This document shows, one piece after another, positions 43,242-51,948 of a stretch of 64,000 nt of DNA (positions are counted from its first letter, which is position 1; each line of letters begins with the position of its first letter). The position numbers and the translations under genes were made by a program. The DNA is taken from NCBI GenBank assembly GCA_036268295.1, contig DATAUK010000026.1:49843-113842 (forward strand). The letters run 5' to 3'. Under the pieces are notes generated by a model. It did no database searches and was not told where the DNA came from. It saw nothing but the letters and a program-made list of their open reading frames with translations. This DNA is from DATAUK01 sp036268295 (lineage in GTDB: Bacteria > Actinomycetota > Actinomycetes > JAFAQI01).

Positions 43242-44447
43242 TCACGAGAGGCGAGACTCGAGGAATGCGCGCTCGGCCGGATTGGTCATGAGGTCGAGCG
43301 CCGCCCGATAGGCGTCTGCCGCCTCAGCCGACCGATCAAGGCGACGGAGCAGGTCGGCGCGGGTCGAATGGAACAGGTAGTAGTCGCCGAGGTCGAGCAC
43401 ATCGACCGCCTCGAGGCCGGCAGCCGCACCGTTGACTTCGGCGAGCGCGACGGCCCGGTTCAGCTCCACCACCGGCGTTGGTGCGATCACGAGCAGCTGG
43501 TCGTAGAGCGCCAGGATCTGGCGCCAGTCGGTCGCCGCCGCGGTGGCGGCGTCGGTGTGGACCGCATTGATCGCCGCCTGGATCTGATACGGGCCGGGTG
43601 CGCCGCGCTGCAGGCACCGGCGCACCAGGGCGTGACCCTCGGCAATCAACGTGCGGTCCCAGCTGGACCGGTCCTGGTCGGGCATCAGCACGATCGAGCC
43701 GTCGGTGGCGGTTCGCGCCGTACGACGGGCCTCGGTCAACAGCAGCAACCCCAGCAGACCGAGCGCCTCGGGGTCGTCCGGCATCAGCTCGACGAGCAGC
43801 CGAGCGAGCCGAATCCCTTCCAGACAGAGATCTTCCCGGGTCAACGACTCGCCGCTCGATGCTGCATAGCCCTCGTTGAAGATCAGGTAGACGACGGCGA
43901 GCACCGGTTTGAGCCGGTCCGGCAGCTCCGCCTCCGGTGGCACCCGGTAGGGGATGCCGGCGTCGGCGATTTTGCGCTTGGCCCGGACGATTCGCTGCGC
44001 CATCGTGGCTTCCGGCACGAGGAACGCGTGAGCAATCTCCGGGGTCTGCAGCCCGCCGAGCAGTCGCAACGTGAGGCCGACCTGGGCGGTCTGGGCAAGG
44101 GCCGGATGGCAGCAGGTGAAGATCAGCCGGAGCCGGTCGTCGGTCACCGGTCCGACCGCCGCTGCGGATTCGCCGGCCTCGAGCAGGCGGACCGCTTGGG
44201 CGTGACGTTCATCGCGGCTCGCCTCCCGTCGCAGGTAGTCGATGGCCCGGTTGCGGGCGGTGGTGGTGATCCAGCCGCCCGGGTTGGGCGGTAGGCCGGT
44301 CTCGGGCCAGCGGCGCATCGCGACCGTGAAGGCCTCCTGGACCGCTTCCTCGGCGAGGTCAATGTCGCCGAGGAAGCGGATCAGGTTGGCCACGCAGCGG
44401 GCGTACTCACTGCGGAAGACCCGCTCGATCTCCGGTGATGTGGTCAA
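43242..44447 (-). CDS. ECF42-group RNA polymerase sigma factor
   Basis: Region 2 (ERVFRSEYARCVANLIRFLGDIDLAEEAVQEAFTVAMRRWP) and region 4 (VGLTLRLLGGLQTPEIAHAFLV) are followed by a long all-helical C-terminal extension with TPR-like repeats (to residue 401), the ECF42 layout. The extension is required for activity in studied members. I start at TTG 44447, which gives the usual N-terminus; a GTG at 44516 would add 23 residues and overlap the DGPF gene. It is paired with the DGPF/YCII gene just upstream, the conserved ECF42 partner. Stimulus unknown. Confidence 0.88.
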   Translation of the reverse strand: MTTSPEIERVFRSEYARCVANLIRFLGDIDLAEEAVQEAFTVAMRRWPETGLPPNPGGWITTTARNRAIDYLRREASRDERHAQAVRLLEAGESAAAVGPVTDDRLRLIFTCCHPALAQTAQVGLTLRLLGGLQTPEIAHAFLVPEATMAQRIVRAKRKIADAGIPYRVPPEAELPDRLKPVLAVVYLIFNEGYAASSGESLTREDLCLEGIRLARLLVELMPDDPEALGLLGLLLLTEARRTARTATDGSIVLMPDQDRSSWDRTLIAEGHALVRRCLQRGAPGPYQIQAAINAVHTDAATAAATDWRQILALYDQLLVIAPTPVVELNRAVALAEVNGAAAGLEAVDVLDLGDYYLFHSTRADLLRRLDRSAEAADAYRAALDLMTNPAERAFLESRLS

Positions 44448-44467
44448 AGCGCGAGTGCCCGGCGTGG

Positions 44468-44821
44468 CTAGGCGGGCGGGCTGGCGAAGGGCCGGACCTC
44501 GACCGGAGAGCCGCACGCCGCCGAGCCCTCGGCCGCGAGTGCCAGCGCGGCATCAAGGTCTTCGGCGTTCACGACCCAGAAGCCACCCAGCTGCTCCTTG
44601 CTCTCCGGGAACGGCCCGTCGGTGGTGAGCACCTCGCCGCCGGTTGCGTGCACCACGGTGGCAGACGTCGGCGGGTGCAGGCCGCCGGCAAAGACCCACT
44701 GCCCGTTGTCCTCCAGCTTCTGGTTGAACACGTCCACGTCGGCGTACATCTGCTGCTGCCGCTCCTCGGAAGGCGGCGGTTGCCCCTCGACGTCATAGAC
44801 CGACATCAGGTACTGCTTCAT
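44468..44821 (-). CDS. DGPF/YCII-related protein, ECF42 partner
   Basis: The 117-residue protein carries the DGPF signature (VLTTDGPFPESKEQLGGFWVV) after a YLMSVYDVEG start and LEDNGQWVFAGGLHPP. This small ferredoxin-like-fold family is the regular neighbour and target of ECF42 sigma factors; its biochemical role is unclear. ATG 44821 follows AAGGAG at six bases. The pair is one operon, with the sigma gene starting 20 bp after this stop. Confidence 0.9.
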   Translation of the reverse strand: MKQYLMSVYDVEGQPPPSEERQQQMYADVDVFNQKLEDNGQWVFAGGLHPPTSATVVHATGGEVLTTDGPFPESKEQLGGFWVVNAEDLDAALALAAEGSAACGSPVEVRPFASPPA

Positions 44822-44872
44822 CACGTTCTCCTTATCGCCCGGTCCGGCGCTTTGCCGGCCCGCTACCCCAAC

Positions 44873-44899
44873 TACGAACGCAAGCCCGGCGAATCGACA
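44873..44899 (-). promoter_or_regulatory. Predicted ECF42-dependent promoter
   Basis: On the minus strand TGTCGA (44899-44894) is followed after 17 bases by CGTA (44876-44873). The published ECF42 signature is TGTCGA with CG(A/T)C, so the -35 is exact and the -10 matches three of four. It lies about 50 bp upstream of the DGPF gene start. Confidence 0.5.
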
Positions 44900-45067
44900 C
44901 TGTCAGCAAACCAGTTCCGGCGCGCTGGCCGCCGGGCATCGGAACGGGTGTGGCGCGGCGGGCTCTGGCGGAGCTGACGCGGGCTCGACGCCTTGCAGAT
45001 GCTAGGAATTCACACATTTTTCAGTGTGTCGCTGCGGGGGAGCCGCGCAATAGTTGGGCACAATGGC

Positions 45068-45104
45068 GTGAGGCCCCTCCAAGTATGAGTTGGAGGGGCC
45101 TCAC
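45068..45104. terminator. Strong 15-bp hairpin in the 44.8-45.5 kb gap
   Basis: GTGAGGCCCCTCCAA (45068-45082) pairs perfectly with TTGGAGGGGCCTCAC (45090-45104) around a 7-base loop. It lacks a T-run on either strand and no gene ends next to it. It may be a transcriptional barrier between the ECF42 promoter and the rest of the gap. In the 659-bp gap (44822-45480) the stretches 44900-45067 and 45105-45320 contain no convincing gene. Confidence 0.55.
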
Positions 45105-45323
45105 TCGGCTCCGCTGCACCGGTGATGCCGATTGCTCGGATCGCCGTGCGTTGCCTTGCCGGTACCAGGTCCTTGAGACCCACCCGAAGTGCCAGTTGCC
45201 CGGCTCTTCTTGTGTGTCGAAGTTGCCTCCGACTCGGTCTCCGTTTCCCGGTGACAAAGCAATTTCTAGTGCCTCCAGACGAACAGCACAAGAGGTTTGC
45301 GGAAACATTTTCAAGATCTTTTG

Positions 45324-45408
45324 CCGTCCACAAGATGTCCACAGCGATCTTGGCGTTATCCCCCGCCCGCCCGGTTCATCCACCAGGTCATCCACCGGCT
45401 TGTCCACA
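45324..45408 (+). promoter_or_regulatory. Cluster of DnaA-box-like 9-mers
   Basis: Against TTGTCCACA/TTATCCACA, same-strand matches are CCGTCCACA (45324), ATGTCCACA (45335), TTATCCCCC (45356), TCATCCACC (45376 and 45388) and a perfect TTGTCCACA (45400): six sites in 85 bp. The flanks are relatively A/T-rich (TTTGCGG...CATTTTCAAGATCTTTTG). No dnaA, dnaN or rpmH gene adjoins, so this is more likely a DnaA-titrating or regulatory site upstream of the nickel/cobalt permease than oriC. Confidence 0.5.
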
Positions 45409-45480
45409 GATTGAGCCCTTTTTGCCGGCGATCCGGCGGCCCTAGTTGCGACGTTGTCGCAGCAATGCAAGGATGAAGCC

Positions 45481-46599
45481 ATGTCGCCACGAGCCAAGTT
45501 CGTGCAGATTCGCGACGGTCTGACCCGACCTGAGTGGCTCCGGCTCGGCGGCATGATTGCGGTGATCATCGCGCTTCACGTCATCGGCTGGTTCACCATC
45601 GTCGCCCTGGTCTCGCCGCATCACTACAGCCTCGGGACCAAGACGTTCGGCATCGGGGTCGGCATCACGGCCTACACCCTCGGCATGCGCCACGCCTTCG
45701 ATGCCGACCACATCGCCGCGATCGACAACACCACGCGGAAGCTGATGGCCGACGGCAAGCGACCGCTCTCGGTCGGCTTCTGGTTCTCCCTCGGCCATTC
45801 GAGCGTTGTCTTCGCGCTCGCCTTCTTGCTCTCGCTCGGCGTCAAGGCAGTCGTCGGGCCGGTGCGCAACGACGGCTCGTCGCTGCACCACTACACCGGC
45901 CTGATCGGCACGAGTGTGTCGGGGACGTTCCTGTATCTCATCGCGGCGATCAACGTCGTGATCCTGGTCGGGATCGTCAAGGTGTTCCGTGACATCCGGC
46001 GTGGCGTGTACGACGAAGAGACCCTCGAGGAGCACCTGAACAATCGCGGCCTGATGAACCGGCTACTGCGCCCGATCATGCGCTCGATCAACAAGCCGGG
46101 TCAGATGTATCCGGTAGGTCTGCTGTTCGGGCTCGGCTTCGACACCGCCAGCGAGGTCGCACTGCTGGTGCTCGCCTCGGCCGGCGCCGCCGGCGGATTG
46201 CCTTGGTACGCAATCCTTTCGCTGCCGGTGCTCTTCGCGGCCGGCATGTGCCTGTTCGACACGATCGACGGCACGTTCATGAACTTCGCCTACAACTGGG
46301 CGTTCTCGCGGCCGATCCGCAAGGTTTACTACAACATCACGATCACCTCGCTGTCGGTGATCGTCGCGCTGGTGATCGGCACCGTCGAGCTGCTGGGGCT
46401 GCTCTCGCAGCAGCTGAACATCAACGGCCGGTTCTGGACCGACATGCAGGACGCTGACATCAACACCCTCGGCTTCATCATCGTCGGGCTCTTCGTTGCA
46501 ACTTGGGCGATCGCGTTGCTGATCTGGCGGTTCGGCCGTATCGAGGAGAAGTGGAGCTCGGGCATGCGTCAGGCCCAGCTCGCGAACACGCCCGACTGA
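45481..46599 (+). CDS. Nickel/cobalt permease, NiCoT (HoxN/NixA/NicO) family
   Basis: The 372-residue integral membrane protein has about eight helices and the NiCoT metal signature RHAFDADHIAAIDNTTRK, with FSLGHSSVVF and LLFGLGFDTASEVALL as second and third conserved blocks. It imports Ni2+ and/or Co2+ driven by the membrane potential. ATG 45481 follows AAGGATG closely. It lies back to back with nrdB, whose operon carries a cobalamin riboswitch, suggesting cobalt supply for B12 as one role. No metal riboswitch is seen upstream; instead the DnaA-box-like cluster lies there. Confidence 0.9.
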   Translation: MSPRAKFVQIRDGLTRPEWLRLGGMIAVIIALHVIGWFTIVALVSPHHYSLGTKTFGIGVGITAYTLGMRHAFDADHIAAIDNTTRKLMADGKRPLSVGFWFSLGHSSVVFALAFLLSLGVKAVVGPVRNDGSSLHHYTGLIGTSVSGTFLYLIAAINVVILVGIVKVFRDIRRGVYDEETLEEHLNNRGLMNRLLRPIMRSINKPGQMYPVGLLFGLGFDTASEVALLVLASAGAAGGLPWYAILSLPVLFAAGMCLFDTIDGTFMNFAYNWAFSRPIRKVYYNITITSLSVIVALVIGTVELLGLLSQQLNINGRFWTDMQDADINTLGFIIVGLFVATWAIALLIWRFGRIEEKWSSGMRQAQLANTPD

Positions 46600-46623
46600 C
46601 TAACCTGCTGAGGCCCGGGAGCC

Positions 46624-47631
46624 TCAGAAGTCCTCGCCGAAGCTGACCGATCCGGTCACCGAGACCTGGTACGCCGAGACCTTGCGTTCGAAGAAGTTAG
46701 AGAGCTCCTGGACGTCCTGAAGCTCAAGGAAAGCGAACGGGTTTCGGGTGCCATACATCGGCGTCATGCCGATCTGCTCGAGCCGCCGGTCGGCGACGTG
46801 CTCGAGATAGCTGCGCATGTCCGCTGAGCTGAGGCCGGCAACGCCGCCGGTCAGCAAGTCCTCGGCGAACGCGACCTCGGCATCGATGGCCTCGGCGAGC
46901 ATCGCCCGGACGTCCGCGGCCAGCGACTCGTCGAAGAGGCCCGGCTCCTCGGACCGGATCGTGTCGACCACGTCGAACGCGAACGCCATGTGCATCGACT
47001 CGTCTCGGAACACCCAGTTGGTGCCCGACGCCAGTCCCTGCAACAAGCCTCGCGACCGCAGGAAGTAGACGTAGGCGAAGGCGCCGTAGAAGAACAACCC
47101 CTCGATGCACGCGGCGAAGCAGATCAGATTGAGCAGGAACCGCCGCCGGTCGTCGCGGGTCTGCAGTGCCTCGGTGCTCGAGAGCGTGCCGATCCATCTC
47201 AGGCAGAACTCGGCCTTGTGGCGGATCGAAGGGATGTGCTCGACCGCCGCGAATGCCTCTGCCCGTTGGACGTCGTCCGGAAGATAAGTGTCGAGCAGGG
47301 TCAGATAGAACTGGACATGGACGGCCTCCTCGAAGAGCTGGCGTGACAGATACAGCCTGGCTTCGGGGCAGTTGATGTGCTGGTAGAGGTTGAGCACCAG
47401 GTTGTTGGCGACGATGGTGTCGCCGGTCGCGAAGAACGCGACCAGCCGTCTGATCAGGTGTTGCTCGGCCGGCGACATCCGCGACAGGTCGGCGAGGTCG
47501 GCTTCCAGCGCGACTTCTTCGACGGTCCAGGTGTTGCGAATCGCGTCGCGGTAGCGGTCGTAGAAGCGCGGGTAGCGCATCGGCCGTAGCGACAGCTCGA
47601 ACCCCGGGTCCAGCAGCCGGCTCACTGGCAC
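46624..47631 (-). CDS. nrdB: Ribonucleotide reductase class Ia, small (R2) subunit
   Basis: The 335-residue R2 protein has candidate di-iron ligands Asp71, Glu102, His105, Glu177, Glu211 and His214 (GDTIVANN, EEAVHVQFY, CIEGLFFYG, DESMHMAF). Tyr109 lies four residues after His105, the position of the radical tyrosine in class Ia. It generates the tyrosyl radical used by NrdA to reduce ribonucleotides. It overlaps the nrdA end by 10 bp and is under the same B12-riboswitch leader. Confidence 0.93.
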   Translation of the reverse strand: MPVSRLLDPGFELSLRPMRYPRFYDRYRDAIRNTWTVEEVALEADLADLSRMSPAEQHLIRRLVAFFATGDTIVANNLVLNLYQHINCPEARLYLSRQLFEEAVHVQFYLTLLDTYLPDDVQRAEAFAAVEHIPSIRHKAEFCLRWIGTLSSTEALQTRDDRRRFLLNLICFAACIEGLFFYGAFAYVYFLRSRGLLQGLASGTNWVFRDESMHMAFAFDVVDTIRSEEPGLFDESLAADVRAMLAEAIDAEVAFAEDLLTGGVAGLSSADMRSYLEHVADRRLEQIGMTPMYGTRNPFAFLELQDVQELSNFFERKVSAYQVSVTGSVSFGEDF

Positions 47632-50030
47632 GCCTCGCAGGACTCAGGGTTCGCCAGCGAGCAGGCGATCGCGGCCGTGTCTTCGATGGCGACAGGCTCG
47701 ATCTCGACCTCGTCGATCACAGCTGAGGCAGCCGAGGTCGTGGCCTGCGCAATCCTTGTCGCCGGGCGCGACCGCAGGTAGTACGTCGTCTTCAGCCCGG
47801 CCTGCCAGGCGTGCAGATACATCGAGGAGAGCTTGCCGATGGTCGGCGATGCCATGAACAGGTTGAGCGACTGGCTCTGATCGACGTACGCCGATCGTGC
47901 TGCGGCTATGTCGATCAAGACCCGCTGCGGCAGCTCCCAGGCGGTGCGGAACAGCGCCCGGACGTCGTCCGGCAGCTCGGCCACCGACTGCACCGAGCCC
48001 TCGGCGCGCTTGATCGCGTCGCGGACGTTCGCCGACCACAGCCCCCGCGACTTCAGCTCGCCGACAAGCGCGCTGTTGATCTGCAGGAACTCGCCCGACA
48101 GCGTCTCGCGCTTGAAGACGTTGGAGACCTGCGGCTCGATGCACTCGTAGCAGCCGGCGATCGAGGCGATCGTGGCGGTCGGAGCGATCGCGATCAGCAG
48201 CGAGTTGCGCAACCCGTCGCGTGCGACCGCCTCACGCAGCGCCGACCAGCGGTCGGTCTGGGTCGGTGTCACGCCCCACAGATCGGGCTGCAGCTCGCCG
48301 CGAGCGGCGCGGGTCGCCGCGAAGTCCCGATGCGCGCCGAGCTGCTGGGCGAGCGAACACGACGTCTCGAGCGCGGTGAGGTAGATCTCCTCGGCGATCC
48401 GGGTCGACAGCTCCCGCGCCTGGTCGCTGTCGAAAGCGAGCCGCTGCGCGAACAACACGTCCTGCAGACCCATCACCCCGAGACCCACCGGACGCCACCG
48501 AGCGTTGCTCGCGGCGGTCTGCTCAGTCGGGTAGAAGTTGAGGTCAATCACCCGGTCGAGGAACTTCACCGCGGTGCGAACTGTGGCACGCAAGGAGTTC
48601 CATTCCATTCCGGACGGACCACAGTGACGGCCGAGGTTGATCGAGCCGAGGTTGCACACCGCCGACTCGCCCTCGCTGGTGACCTCGATGATCTCGGTGC
48701 ACAGGTTCGACAGGTGCACCACGTTGCCGGCCTCCGCGGTCTGGTTGCAGGTGCGGTTCGCCGCGTCCTTGAAGGTCATCCAGCCGTTGCCGGTCTGCGC
48801 CAAGGTGCGCATCATCTTGCCGTAGAGCTCGCGGGCCGGCAGTTGCCGCACGTACCGTGCGTCGGCTTCGGCCTGCCGGTAGACCGCGTCGAAGTCGTCA
48901 CCCCAGCGGTCGGGCAGCTCCGGCACCTCGTCCGGGTCGAACAACGACCACATCGCGTCGGCCTCGACCCGCCGCATGAACTCGTCCGGGATCCAGTTGG
49001 CCAGGTTGAGGTTGTGGGTGCGCCGTGCCTCTTCGCCGGTGTTGTCACGGAGCTCCAGGAACTCCTCGATGTCGGGGTGCCATGGCTCGAGGTAGACGCA
49101 AGCCGCGCCCTTGCGCCGGCCACCCTGGTTGACCGCCGAGACCGACGAGTCCAGGGTGCGCAGCCACGGCACGATGCCGTTGCTCTGACCGTTGGTGCCG
49201 CGGATCAGCGAGCCGCGGGAACGCACCCGCGACCAGGAGACGCCGATGCCGCCGGCGTGCTTGGAGAGCCGAGCGATCTGGTGGTAGGTGTCGTAGATCG
49301 CGTCGAGCTGGTCGAGCGGCGAGTCGAGCAGGAAGCACGACGACATCTGGGTATGACGGGTGCCGGAGTTGAACAGCGTCGGCGAGCTCGGCAGGTAGGC
49401 GAACGAGGCCATCAGCCGGTAGAACGTGATTGCCTCGGCCGGCGTCTCGGACAGCCCGCAGGCCACCCGCAGCAGCCAGTCCTGCGGCGTCTCGATCACC
49501 AGCCGAGTGGTGGGGTGGCGCAGCAGGTAGCGGTCGTAAACGGTCCGCAGCCCGAAGTACTCGAAGCGCAGATCCGCGCTCGCGTCGATCGCGTCGTCGA
49601 GCTTGCGGGCGTTGATCGCGACGAATTCCGCGGTGGCGTCGTTGATCAGGCCTTGGTCCCGCCCGAACAGCACGCTCTGGCTGAACGACGCGATGCCCTG
49701 ACCGCGGGTCTCTTTGCGGATGTAGGACGACAGCAGCCGGGCCGCGAGCTTGGAATACTCCGGCTCCTCGCCGACCAGGTCGGCGGCGGTCTGGATCGAG
49801 AGCCGGTCGAGCTCGGCGGTCGTCGCGCCGTCGTACAACCCGCTGATCGTCTTGGTCGCCACCCGAAGCGGGTCGACGTCGTCGAGGCCGTCGACCCAGC
49901 GCTCGACGGCACGCACGATCTTGTTCACGTCGACCGGTTCGAGGTCGCCGTTCCTCTTGCGGACCGCCATCGAGGTGCGACGGGTGGTCGGGGATTCAGC
50001 GTCTCGCAGGTCGATCTCTTGCAGTGTCAT
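47622..50030 (-). CDS. nrdA: Ribonucleoside-diphosphate reductase class Ia, large (R1) subunit
   Basis: The 802-residue R1 protein starts with an ATP-cone (VRKRNGDLEPVDVNKIVRAVERW). It has the disulfide cysteines in TQMSSCFLLD and ESAVCNLGSINLG, the catalytic C and E in HLSNLCTEIIE, and the C-terminal shuttle pair CEACQ. It converts NDPs to dNDPs. AGGAGAG precedes the ATG. The roughly 500-bp leader contains a cobalamin riboswitch; in Streptomyces the class Ia operon is repressed by B12 in this way when the B12-dependent class II enzyme is available. No nrdJ is in the window. Confidence 0.95.
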   Translation of the reverse strand: MTLQEIDLRDAESPTTRRTSMAVRKRNGDLEPVDVNKIVRAVERWVDGLDDVDPLRVATKTISGLYDGATTAELDRLSIQTAADLVGEEPEYSKLAARLLSSYIRKETRGQGIASFSQSVLFGRDQGLINDATAEFVAINARKLDDAIDASADLRFEYFGLRTVYDRYLLRHPTTRLVIETPQDWLLRVACGLSETPAEAITFYRLMASFAYLPSSPTLFNSGTRHTQMSSCFLLDSPLDQLDAIYDTYHQIARLSKHAGGIGVSWSRVRSRGSLIRGTNGQSNGIVPWLRTLDSSVSAVNQGGRRKGAACVYLEPWHPDIEEFLELRDNTGEEARRTHNLNLANWIPDEFMRRVEADAMWSLFDPDEVPELPDRWGDDFDAVYRQAEADARYVRQLPARELYGKMMRTLAQTGNGWMTFKDAANRTCNQTAEAGNVVHLSNLCTEIIEVTSEGESAVCNLGSINLGRHCGPSGMEWNSLRATVRTAVKFLDRVIDLNFYPTEQTAASNARWRPVGLGVMGLQDVLFAQRLAFDSDQARELSTRIAEEIYLTALETSCSLAQQLGAHRDFAATRAARGELQPDLWGVTPTQTDRWSALREAVARDGLRNSLLIAIAPTATIASIAGCYECIEPQVSNVFKRETLSGEFLQINSALVGELKSRGLWSANVRDAIKRAEGSVQSVAELPDDVRALFRTAWELPQRVLIDIAAARSAYVDQSQSLNLFMASPTIGKLSSMYLHAWQAGLKTTYYLRSRPATRIAQATTSAASAVIDEVEIEPVAIEDTAAIACSLANPESCEACQ

Positions 50031-50214
50031 CGCGACTCTCTCCTCGTGAGCTCGGACCGAAGGTCACGAACGCCGGAGAGAGTCTGGAGCGCACAGATCG
50101 TCGCCCGTAGTGACGAGTGTCGGAACACTTTGTTGCCGCCTGCCGCGTTCAGATGGCGAATTCGACAACAGACTTCCGACCCACGGCACTAGCTCTCCCG
50201 CGGAGCCCGTGGAC

Positions 50215-50239
50215 CACCCGGCGCAGGCTGCGCCCGGTG
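50215..50239 (-). terminator. Expression-platform hairpin after the B12 aptamer
   Basis: Minus-strand CACCGGGCGCA and TGCGCCGGGTG pair at 10 of 11 positions with a short loop, directly after the aptamer's P1 stem. It lacks a T-run, so it may act by termination in the actinobacterial manner or by competing with another helix. A second weaker inverted repeat (CCACGG/CCGTGG) lies further towards nrdA. Confidence 0.5.
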
Positions 50240-50240
50240 C

Positions 50241-50426
50241 GCTGGCAGGTCTTCGGACTCGCGGGCACGCCAGATCGCGCTTGGCCATCTACTAGCCGTC
50301 GCTTCCCAGACCGATCGAGCCCAGTGCTATGACGGCGTTCGTTCCCGCTCACCGCTGCGGGGCAGTCCCGGAATCACACCGGGTTCCCTCTTGCGACGAC
50401 CGACCTGGATGGTCGGCCGAACCAGC
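50241..50426 (-). promoter_or_regulatory. Cobalamin (B12) riboswitch aptamer upstream of nrdAB
   Basis: On the minus strand the 186-nt segment has the conserved elements of the cobalamin aptamer: AAGAGGGAA, CGGTGTGATTCCGGGACTG, CCCCGCAGCGGTGA and the 3' box GAGTCCGAAGACCTGCCAGC. P1 is GCTGG (50426-50422) with CCAGC (50245-50241). Adenosylcobalamin binding would reduce expression of the nrdAB operon, whose ATG is at 50030. The leader between the aptamer and nrdA is about 210 nt. Confidence 0.93.
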
Positions 50427-50553
50427 TGCAGGACGGACAGTACGACGCCGATCGGCGTGTCGCCCTGCAACCACATGTTGTGGGCGTGTCGCGGCCCGGA
50501 CACCGGATCTAGTGCCAAGTTCGTGCCCTTGTGCGGCAAGGGATAGTGGGCTG

Positions 50554-51948
50554 ATGGCCCTGCATCAGCGAACCACCAAAGCCCACGACGAGGCCGACGC
50601 CAACCCGTTCCTCGGCACCGCGGATCCGGCGTACGCGCAGCGACTCGTCCCGCCGCATGACCGGCTCGGCGACGATCCGGTGACTGCGGACTCGGCGTAC
50701 CAGCTGATCCACGATGAGCTGCTGCTCGATGGCAGTGCGCGGCTCAATCTCGCCACCTTCGTGACGACCTGGATGGAGCCGCAGGCGCGCACGTTGATGA
50801 GCGAGTGCGTCGACAAGAACATGATCGACAAGGACGAATATCCGCAGACCGCGGAGCTCGAGCGGCGCTGCGTATCGATCCTCGCCGATCTCTGGCATGC
50901 GCCGAAGGCAGCGTCGGCGACCGGCTGCTCGACGACCGGATCGAGCGAGGCGTGCATGCTCGCCGGGATGGCGATGAAGCGCCGGTGGGCGGCGCGCGCC
51001 AAGGTCGGCCCGGACCGCAAGCCCAACCTCGTGATGGGCGCGAACGTCCAGGTCTGCTGGGAGAAGTTCTGTCGCTACTGGGATGTCGAGCCGCGGATCG
51101 TGCCGATGGAAGGCGACCGTTACCACCTCGATGCACCGACGGCGGTGGCCGCGGTGGACGAGGACACGATCGGCGTTGTCGCGATTCTCGGGTCGACCTT
51201 CGACGGCAGCTACGAGCCGGTCGCTGAGATTGCCACCGCACTCGACGAGCACGCGAGTCGGACCGGCATCGACGTGCCGGTGCACGTCGACGGCGCGTCA
51301 GGCGGGATGATCGCGCCGTTCCTCGACCCTGATCTCGAGTGGGACTTTCGGCTGGAGCGAGTGGTGTCGATCAACACTTCCGGGCACAAGTACGGCCTGG
51401 TCTACCCGGGCGTCGGATGGGTGCTCTGGCGCGACGCCGAGCACCTGCCGGAGGAGCTGATCTTCAACGTCAACTATCTCGGCGGCCAGATGCCGACGTT
51501 CGCCTTGAACTTCTCCCGCCCCGGCGCCGAGGTGGTGGCGCAGTACTACACGTTCTTCCGCCTTGGCCGCTCGGGCTATCGCGCGGTGCAGCAGGCGTCG
51601 CGCGACGTCGCGACGTATCTGTCGGGTGAGATCGCGTCGATGGGTCCGTTCGAGCTGCTCTCCAAAGGTGATCAGTTGCCGGTGTTTGCGTTTACTACCA
51701 ACGATTCCGCCGAGGGCTGGGATGTTTTTTCGGTGTCGTTCGGGTTGCGGGAGCGGGGCTGGCAGGTGCCGGCGTACACGTTCCCGGAGAACCGCACCGA
51801 CCTCGCCGTCCTGCGGGTGGTGTGCCGCAACGGCTTCTCCAGAGATCTTGCGGACGTCTTCCTCGCCGATCTGCGTGATGTGGTCAAGCATCTGGCGGCG
51901 ACCGGCGCGGGCCACGCGAAGATCACGCGGTCCGGCTTCCATCACTGA
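50554..51948 (+). CDS. gad: Glutamate decarboxylase
   Basis: The 464-residue PLP decarboxylase shows EYPQTAELERRCVSILADLWHAP, TGCSTTGSSEACMLAGMAMK, VHVDGASGGMIAPF and the Schiff-base Lys in INTSGHKYGLVYPG, all typical of GadA/B. It converts glutamate to GABA with consumption of a proton. No antiporter gadC is next to it. ATG 50554 (MALHQRTTKAHDEAD) was chosen; longer frames run into the riboswitch region. It shares a TGATG overlap with the next gene. Confidence 0.93.
   Translation: MALHQRTTKAHDEADANPFLGTADPAYAQRLVPPHDRLGDDPVTADSAYQLIHDELLLDGSARLNLATFVTTWMEPQARTLMSECVDKNMIDKDEYPQTAELERRCVSILADLWHAPKAASATGCSTTGSSEACMLAGMAMKRRWAARAKVGPDRKPNLVMGANVQVCWEKFCRYWDVEPRIVPMEGDRYHLDAPTAVAAVDEDTIGVVAILGSTFDGSYEPVAEIATALDEHASRTGIDVPVHVDGASGGMIAPFLDPDLEWDFRLERVVSINTSGHKYGLVYPGVGWVLWRDAEHLPEELIFNVNYLGGQMPTFALNFSRPGAEVVAQYYTFFRLGRSGYRAVQQASRDVATYLSGEIASMGPFELLSKGDQLPVFAFTTNDSAEGWDVFSVSFGLRERGWQVPAYTFPENRTDLAVLRVVCRNGFSRDLADVFLADLRDVVKHLAATGAGHAKITRSGFHH

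Noticed and set aside
45324..45408. Chromosomal origin (oriC)
   Set aside because: DnaA boxes are present but dnaA, dnaN, rpmH, gyr and recF are absent, so it is reported only as a DnaA-box-like cluster.
45021..45569. Minus-strand ORF of about 182 codons crossing the hairpin and DnaA-box cluster
   Set aside because: It overlaps the NiCoT start, codon bias is poor and no family is recognisable.
47811..50192. Very long plus-strand open frame opposite nrdA
   Set aside because: A by-product of GC-rich codon bias. Composition is Arg/Leu/Gly-rich and no domain is visible, while nrdA has all catalytic residues.
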